NCBI GenBank assembly: GCA_038501625.1
Contig: JAZAYU010000061.1
Location: forward strand, 2,716,303 to 2,780,302
Length of the DNA: 64,000 nucleotides
DNA from: Corbicula japonica
Taxonomy: Eukaryota > Mollusca > Bivalvia > Venerida > Cyrenidae
Direction: 5' to 3'
How positions within the stretch are numbered: the stretch's first letter is position 1; the number at the start of each line of letters is the position of its first letter. Positions 35,201 through 44,700 of the stretch are shown here, one piece after another. The notes below the pieces were generated by a model that was not told the DNA's origin, did not search any database, and was given only the letters and a program-made list of their open reading frames with translations. The position numbers were made by a program, and so were the translations under genes.

Positions 35201-38200
35201 CTTGACGACGCTCTTAGCTTCTGATGTTATATACTTTTTGTATGCTCTTGCATACACCAATGTCGAGTGTGGGTTGGAGCTAATTCACCTAAACAACTTG
35301 CACCTGTATGTTCATATTTATGACAACCTGTTGGGGCCAGTGTGAGGTTAGTGAATCCTAGAACCTGGTTTAAACCCCCCAGCGGTAGCAATTGGTCTCC
35401 ATCGATCGTTACAAGGCGGAAGCCTCAAAGTTTCTCTCTATTTCGTTAAATGTTTGCGGCGTCCTTATAGAAGTATATCATTTTATGAACAAATCATGTG
35501 TTTCCTCTCTTCTTTTCTGCGACTGTATCAAAAGGCTGTGGGTAAGGGTTAGGGTTTTGGGTTAGACGGTAAGGGTTTAGAGGTTTTAGGGTTAGGGTCA
35601 GTTAGAGGGTTAGAGTTTTGTTATTTCAGATAGGCATGTTTCAACTTTTCCAACAAGTCTAGTGAGAAAACATTTTAATTAAGAAGGAGTATGACAGACA
35701 TTTTTAAAAATCTGTCAATAATAATGCTTTTTATGTTTGATTGCACCTGTGCTGAAGAGACCTGTGATTTGATGAAAGGTTGGTTCCGAGAAAGATGGAT
35801 ATATAAATTTGTCTCCTCTGTCATTGCGAATGTTATGGGTTCACCTTGAGCTCTTGTTTCAGAAAAGCTATAAAGCACATCGTGTTTGCACAACACTTTC
35901 TGTGTCTTTTTTTCTATGATTCACTGTTTTCGCCTTTCAAATAATCATACATTTTAACGCCGATTAGAAAACGGTACGTATCGTAACAGCTACACAAATT
36001 CTTGAATAATAATAATAATAGATGATCGTTATGCTTACCTCTTTGTTTGTATGACGGTGGCAAGGGTTTAAGAATTAATGAAGGTTAATAGGAAAATCTT
36101 GTAAAAGCTCGATCTGTTTATGTTGTCCCTTTCATCCTGTTCTTGCTGATTTGACTTCAGGAGCTCTAGTCTCAGTAAGGTCATTGAGTACCAACTTGAC
36201 AATGTTATTATCTTCTTTGGTTTTTATTAGTGTTTGCTTTTGCATGCAACACTGTCGAGTTAAAGGATGTGTTAGAGCTATTTCCCCCAAACAACTTGTA
36301 CTTTTTTTGTAAATATGAGAACTTTTTTTGACATGTGTGAGGTTAGAACACCCTAGGACCTGGTTTAATCCTCCACTGGCAAATTATTCTTGCCAGTAAC
36401 CGTTCCAAGGTGGTAACTCCTTAGGTTCTCATTTTTGTTAATTATTTGTGACACATTTGAAATTTCATGTTTGTATTAAATGGGCAATACAAGTTTTAAA
36501 AAGTTTCAATCAACTTTATAGGTAGGAAAACAATTGAATAAACCATATCAATTTTCTTTAAGATGCAACGCATTGATGTTTAAATATTGATTTAATGAAG
36601 TAACTTAAAATTTAGTCTCGGATTTCGTGGGTTTTGTATGAAGCAAATGTCATACTAGTAATACAAATCGTATGAAGAAAGCCAATATTGCAGGGTTCTG
36701 GTTTGAAAGCTTGTAAAATTTATCAAAATGAAAGGGACATTTAGGGGGAGATGGATAAGTATCTGATATATGGATTATTAACTACATTTATTTTGTGTTT
36801 CCAGATAGATTTCAACAATACAGATATGACTGGCGATAGCATTGACAGCAATCAAGCTCAGATACCTTCTACAAAAATAGATGTTGACAAGCTTGCGGAC
36901 TATGTGACGAAGATGAATACCAGCGACTTTATGATGATGTTCGAGGTAAATAAATACAAATAAAAATTTACGATAAATTGCAAAGCGTAAGAGGCTTTCA
37001 GGGTTCCTGGTGAATTAACGCATGGTTGCAAACGGTTGAATTGTATACCGGAGGTCAATTGTTGACTAACTCCCAGCATTTACGTGGACAAATTACCATT
37101 TTGAGCATTAGTGCGATTATCAAGTTCTTGCGGGTTGTACCCTGGTATTCACTTATTAAATAATCTTTGGTGTTCTGTTCAAACAGCTTTTTCAGAAATG
37201 CGTGTTTAAACAAATGCTCGGTATATTTTTTAAAGAAAAAAGAAGTATATGCATATCAGGAATCGCCACACTAAAACAACACAGCTTCCCCACGCAGCGA
37301 AAAAGAGAGGAAGAGAGAGAGAGAGAGCATGCTTGTTATAAGTATTTCAATTCAATAAGGACGCCGAAACGAAAAAGAGAACCTTTGGGGATACCACCTT
37401 GGAACGGTCAGTGGCAAAACAAATTGCCACTGGGGGTTTAAACCAGGTTTTAGGGTGCACCAACCTCACACTTGCCCCAACAGGTTCTCGTATCACAAAA
37501 CAAGTACAAGTTGTCTTGGTGAAATAACTCCAACCCACCCATCAGCTCAACAATGTTGCATGCAAAAGCACGCAAACATATAAAACATAAGAAACTCATA
37601 GCATTGCAAAGCTAAGGGCGGGTACTCAATGATCTTACCGAGACCAGAGCACCTGGAGTAAAATCAGCAAGAACACGATGACAGGGATAAAAGAAACGAA
37701 CCGAGCTTCTAGGTTCTTTAAAGAAAAGATTTCTCCATAACCCATAACTCTTCATAAACTCTTAAACCCCTGCCACCGTCGTGCACCCAAAGAGGTAAGT
37801 ATAATGATCAACTGTAGATGGGTTAATCACCAGGCCTGCAGAGCGCTGTAAAATATCATGTTGGTAACCTTTCTTTTTAAATTTACAGATGGTTTTTACG
37901 AATAACCGGGAGAAATTGCCTTTTATCTTCTGAAAATATTACGAAGTGACACTGTACTACACTGACACTGACACTATATAAAATTGAATTGATAATTTTT
38001 TGAGTTAATCTGCGTATGAATATCTATTGTGAATTTTAAAGTAAGCGTGAAGCTTTGTTGGCACACCTTAATGAGTTAACGCAATTAGAGATAAACATTT
38101 ACCCAATTTACTAGTCAGGATACAGCAAGATGATAACGTTTCAGTGGTTTAAAGTCACAGACTTACTTTGCATTGGAGACGTGTTTAGTCTGAAAAATAA

Positions 38201-38760
38201 TCTTTTTGATAAAAAATGCTCCAATTTTGCAGCAACTGAACCATGAATTTGATTTGCGAAATGAAAACCACACAGTCAAGACTGCAGGGCAGACAGTAAA
38301 TCAATGTAAGTACTCTAGAATCACGAAAACAAAAACTTTTTTAATTTGTGAAGCTTTTGTGCGTTTTTTGATATTCTGCTATATTTAAGTCGTCGAACAT
38401 GCACTTATTTTTTATATGCGCCTTTATTTAAGCCGCAGAATATGCGCTTATTTTTTATATGAACTTATAACTTAGATTGAACGACATTACGCTTATTTCT
38501 GATACAAATAGACAATCACGCAAAAATCACGCATGTTACAGATGAAACACATTTGAAGAAGAAAGACGTGTTTGCAAATATTTATTCAAATTTACAGCAA
38601 GATCATCACTGCTTTAAATATAAAGATCACTATTCCATGTAGACAATGAAGTAGTCGAACAGTCTAAGTTCATGTGGTCTAGTAGTCTAGCTTATTTTAT
38701 TTCGGTTCATTAGTGTAACATTGAATCAAGGAAGCAAGTGATACATCATCATCATCATCG

Positions 38761-38796
<36 letters not shown>

Positions 38797-41700
38797 ATGG
38801 TGTTTGCTGTTTCAGCAGTTGTAGCTGTGTCATCAGTACTTGTAGCAGTGACAGAGAGAAGTGAATAGCTATGCGAATTGTTCACACATTACTGGCTTAT
38901 ACCGTTTGTTGATTATTGTTAACGATACAAATATACTGTTACATGTCTTGAATTTTAAGACAGATTTAGCTCTCCGCTTACTGAAACTTAAACGAATGAT
39001 TTATGGAGGGGGCTTGCGGGTGCATATATGCACTTATTTTCGGGATAAATTTAAACTGTAAGGGGCGGGTATGCGCTTTTTTACAGGTATTAGTTTTCTG
39101 TAAGAGAAATATGCGCTTATTTTCAGTATGCACTTATTTTCGATTATGCGCTTTTTTTTAAGATTCTACAGTATTTCAGTATATCCATAGCGACATTGAC
39201 ACCTTTCTGAAAAAATAATTGGCTTCTAAATTATTGATAATCATCAACGCCGAGTTACGGAAATTTACGAACAGTTACGTCCATTGATGAATGTATGCAA
39301 CCAATTCGTACATTTTAAATTAAATCTTTATTAAAAGCTGTTTGAGAAACGCCTTTTGGCAGAAGTAATATTAAACTACACTTTTATTTGGAACCATGTC
39401 TGAATATTTTGGATATCAAACTTGAAAAACGTGTTATTTTTTTTTTTTTTTTTTTTTTCTACCGTCGTCCCTGTTTCAAAATTTACCTGTTATGCAAAGA
39501 TTGCATTTACTGAAATATTTATTGCTGCATTTCAGAATTGTTATAGGCAGAAACATATTCATGTTCATCGCCAAGTTTCATTTTAAGCTTATGTTTTACA
39601 AAATATTTTCAAACAAAACAAATATAACTTACTTCGTCCGAAATAAGCTCGCCAAAACTAATATTGACAAATGCTTGTACATTTCGTCACAAAGTATGTA
39701 AAGCATTGAGGATGATTCTGTTTTTAATAATGAAATGGAATTTCTATGACACCTTAATCCTAAATGTGTTGTGAAAGTAACATATATTTAAGAATTTGTT
39801 CTGTGGTGGTAGGAAAACAACTTAACAGTAGTTTAATTTGCAATTAGCCAAGATTTTTATCCGCATATGGTCTTATTCTTAGTGATCAAAACCAGAGAGA
39901 TGAATCATGATTTTATCTGCCGGGCAGTTGAATAAAACCATTTTATGCTGTAATAAAACGGTATGATTCTTACTCCAGATGAAGTACCATATGTTGTCGA
40001 CAAACATGAAATGACCAACATAGATGTCTGCTTCATTGATGTAAGTTAATTTATATATCTTTGTTTAATGAGGATGTTAGTTTTAGTCCAGATCTTTTTC
40101 GGAAATGTAATAGAATAGCAAACAATCTTGATTTTTAAATTATGGTTAGATATGATCAACACACTGTATATGCAACAAGGTCGAGTAGGTGGTAAGTTTG
40201 GAGAAGCTTTAAAGTTTCGCGGTTTATTTGAAACACAGCAATTATTGTCAACACAAATAATAATATATTATAATGTTTTGTCAAGTTGGGTTATATAAGA
40301 TTCATAGCATCGGAACAACCCACAACACAATGGTCAGTGGCAACATTATTTTCCACTTGGGGTTTAAACCAGGTTCTAGGTTGTACCAACCTTATTCCTC
40401 AAAAGTAATGTTTAACTTCTGTTTTAGGGATACAACAAGAAGAAAACCTATATTGCTTCCGAGGGTACGTATATGCTCAAAACATAAAGATATGTATTTA
40501 AGATATAAGACAAAGCATAACAGAGACAAACGTATATAAAAGTGGTGATAAAATTCCTTAGCTACATACAATTTGGCTTTATACGACATTACAAAGCCTT
40601 TACATTACGCATTTAAACCAAGTGTTTTTTTAAACCAAGTACCGATAATCAGCTAGATTTATATCCAGATGTTTGAAATGCACTCATGTAATTTTTCATT
40701 GAAATGGGAATGCATTCAAGGATTTCAGGTAATACATTTACAAAGCGAATTTCGTAGTTGTACCTTTACATGTCACAGATATGGTAATGACTTTTCTTTA
40801 CTAAAAGGAGTGTCTCTGACGAAAAGGAACGACGAGTTTTGGAGAATGATCTGGAATGAGAAGTGTGTCAAAATCGTGATGCTGATAAATATACATGAAG
40901 ACGAGGTATTACCTGTACTTTGCGCAAACAAATTTATGTTAATTCTCGCTTATTAGAATTTAAGAAATGTATGCTGCTTGCAACAGGGGAGGACCACCAA
41001 GCAATACAAAGAGTTCCTTATTCAAACTGTGTGTAACATGTACACCTTATACATTTTAGAATTATCGAAAACCTGTACAAAAGTAACTTAATTTAAGATC
41101 CTGTGAGTGAATGGCACTGTTTTCTACAGAAGTATGTAAGAAGCTCATCATAAAGATCACCCCGAAATTAAAACCAATTGGAAAAAGGCCACTGCTGTAA
41201 TATTCCTTTTAGTAGTTTTGCACTTTTTTAATCCCGGAACCAAGACCAATCTTGTACAGTCCCAGCGTCGGTCTTATCAGAGAGGTTTCACTGTAGTTTC
41301 TTTACACAGGAAATGTCTAGGCGGTCCTTGAACGGGCTTAATAAAACATAACCAGGACCTGCAATATCTTAATATGTTCTGTAGTATTCAAAGTTCATTT
41401 TCTATCTATTGCTATCTTATGTTAAAAGTTTTTTATTAATGGTGTGTTAACTTAAATAGAATGTATCACGAACCTGATTTCTTTTTTATCTGATTTATAA
41501 TTTCATAAACCCAAGTTTTCTTTCCCGTCCTGCTTTTAAAGTGTGTTTTCTAAAAGTGGTAATTCCTGGTTTGCACATATCACTTATTTCGAAAAAAGGA
41601 ATTAACCGAATTTTAAGTCAAATATATCCTCGTTATTTTCTTCTGTGATATTTATTACAAACTTTCTTGTGGCTATAATGCATGATTATCATTTAAATAT

Positions 41701-44700
41701 CTTAATTGATACTTGTAGAACTATTTTCTTATAAGTATCATGCATGAGTGTGAGGTGAAGATGGAAAAATCTATCACCGAGGGTTAACTGTTTTGCGGGA
41801 ACGAGGCTCTGCCGAGTTCCCTCCAAAACAGTTCACCCGAGGTGACAGATTTTTCTATCTTTACCGAATGTTTCATGCAAGATACTTTTTCTTGCATACC
41901 TTTTATTATTTATAACATTTCTGTGTAAGTATACAAACTAACGTATTTTCATTATGCTGAAATATTGACGTTAACGCAAACCTTTTTTTATAAATGACGT
42001 CACTTAATTAAATTTATTACGTCAGATACTTGAAGACGTGACGTCACTTTCGTGACTCATTCTACATGGGTGGTGTAGGATCGAAATTTCCTACACGGGT
42101 GAAAACACCGGATGACCTGATCTGGTATGCAAGAATTCCAGGTAATGCATGTTTCTTGCATACCAGATCAGGTCATCCGGTGTTTTCACCCGTGTAGGAA
42201 ATTTCGATTCTACACCCCCCCATGTAGAATGAGTCACGTGAGTGACGTCATATATTCAAGTTGTTGACGTCATTTATAAAAATGGTTTGCGTTAATGTCA
42301 ATATTTCAGCATAAGGAAAATAAAAAAGTATGTATACATACATAGAAATGTTATAAATAATAAAAGGTATGCAAGAAAAAGTATCTTGCATGAGACAATC
42401 GGTAAAGATAGAAAAATCTGTCACCTCGGGTGAACTGTTTTGGCGGGAACTCGGCAGAGCCTCGTTCCCGCAAAACAGTTAACCCTCGGTGACAGATTTT
42501 TCCATCTTCACCTCACACTCATGCATGATACTTATACTCTGTGATTAAAATTTTCACATTTACTTTTTAAAGGATATGGTCCTCGGCAAGTTTTTGACGA
42601 AGACGGAAATTAAGATTGATGTGTCCGACGATGTTACTATTACACTTAGGAACGAACACCTCTTTGCTGATTACGCTACTGGAACATTAGAAATTAAGTT
42701 GGCAAGTTTCGTTATTTTTGACATAGTTTACTCTTTCACAAGTAGTAAGGTGTTTTCTTAGCCCAAATACAAGGCAACCCCTTGAGTTCTCATTTTCGTT
42801 AATTGTTTGTGGCGTCTATTTTGAAATTGCCTTGTGTTCTCATTTTCGTTTATTGTTTGTGGCGTCTATTTTGAAATTGCCTTGTGTTCTCATTTTCGTT
42901 AATTGTTTGTGGCGTCTATTTTGAAATTGCCTTGTGTTCTCATTTTCGTTAATTGTTTGTGGCGTCTATTTTGAAATTGCCTTGTGTTCTCATTTTCGTT
43001 AATTGTTTGTGGCGTCTATTTTGAAATTGAAATCAGTATAATCATTCTCTCTTCTCCTCTACTTTTTTGGCTGTGTGTCGAGGCTGTGTCTACTGGATAT
43101 GGCCAATCCTGATATTCACATTTCACTTTTTTAAAAATATTTCAATTGATACAGGTCGAAGCAATATTGTTTATAGTTAACTTGCTTAAATAATTTGTTT
43201 GGTGAGTTAAACTGTTAGTTATACGATGAGACGTGAACCCTGTGACTACACTTTTAATACTGGTACAGTATGTGTTTGGGGCATAATTCAGACGTTGGGT
43301 TGTTTTGCCACTGACCGCGCTAAGGCGGTAAGCCCAAGGTGATACGCAGGATTCAAATTTTCAGATGATGTGTCCAAATTATATTCTGTTCAGTACCGCT
43401 TATTGTTATTTCGATTTGGGGCGGGGGATGGCGGTTTGCCCGTATTTGTTTTGATAGAGGACCCTACGCAACTGAACATAGATTGATATTAATTTGAAAA
43501 TACTGCATTGAATGGTCCATGTTCACCGATATATGCACATTATTTTTAATGCTTATGAACTGGCTCAACCAAAGCGAGTCTGCAGTATTTGTCATGTGTG
43601 GTGGCTTTCAAAGTTCACCTTTTTTCTATTTTAACATTTGAAGAAAACAGAGACAATGAGACTTTCCCATTTCCTGTTTACTTCCTGGCCAGACAAGCAG
43701 GTACCGGATGTCATGAGCTTGGTAGAATTTCGCAGAGTTGTAAATAAGACAAATCTTGAAGGTCCAACTTTGGTTCATTGCAGGTCAGACATTATTATTT
43801 TTTGAAGTAAAATGTTTAATGTTATATATAATTGCGCTGTTAACAATAGTGTCATTAAAAATCTTGTTGTATAAGGTAAACTTAATAACATTCAGAGTAT
43901 GTTTAAAAATGGTTAAGTAGACGGCTGCCGGGAATATGCATAAAACAGGAAATAGCCATTATGGTGGCAACACCGGGAAGTGTGTTCCAGATTTCGATCA
44001 TTGTGATTGTTTCGAATTTCGTAAAACTTTACATTAGTATGAAGCAAGGTATATGTTATCAATAACTTACATCTGGTACATGTAGTAACTATCAAAGTGG
44101 CAACTTTCTATTGACGGGATGTACATATATTTCATTAAAAGAATTATGAAAACCATCTGAGCCAAAGTTGTGTATATCTTTTACAAAACAAAGATAGGCG
44201 CTTTACTTTTAAATATAGGTAATCTGCATTAGCAACGGTAACGAAGTGGCTGCATATTGATTTAAGCATGTAATACCACGTGGAGCAATAAAATTTTATT
44301 GATAACAAAGATGTCAAATTTGTCAACGGTTTTGAACACCTGCCATTTATTTTTTACGTGCTTAGTTTAAAGTATAAGCATTATTAGTATAAGATCAAAT
44401 TGCCTCGGAATAAAAATCAGTTTGTTTGAAACCGAGCATTAAACATGTTCGTTAATGTCTTGTTTGATGGCTTTGGAGCGATTATTTTTATTTATTTAAA
44501 TAATTCAATTAATATATTGGATATTGTCGGCGATGAAATTCATATCATGAATAAAAATCTATTTTTATTACAAAAAGATTATTAAAAGAGAAAGTTGTAC
44601 TATTTATCAGTAGAAATGCTTGAAAAGACATGAAAGTTTGTCTACAAACAGAGTCTTGGTTTGCCATTCTCGTTTTTACGTAGTCAAAGGGAAGTAACGG

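Noticed and set aside
38697..38885. Minus-strand frame with a poly-aspartate stretch
   Set aside because: This is the (CAT)n microsatellite; no support as a protein.
42780..43029. CRISPR-like regular repeat
   Set aside because: The 50-bp units are contiguous with no unique spacers, and the context is an animal intron; it is a tandem repeat.
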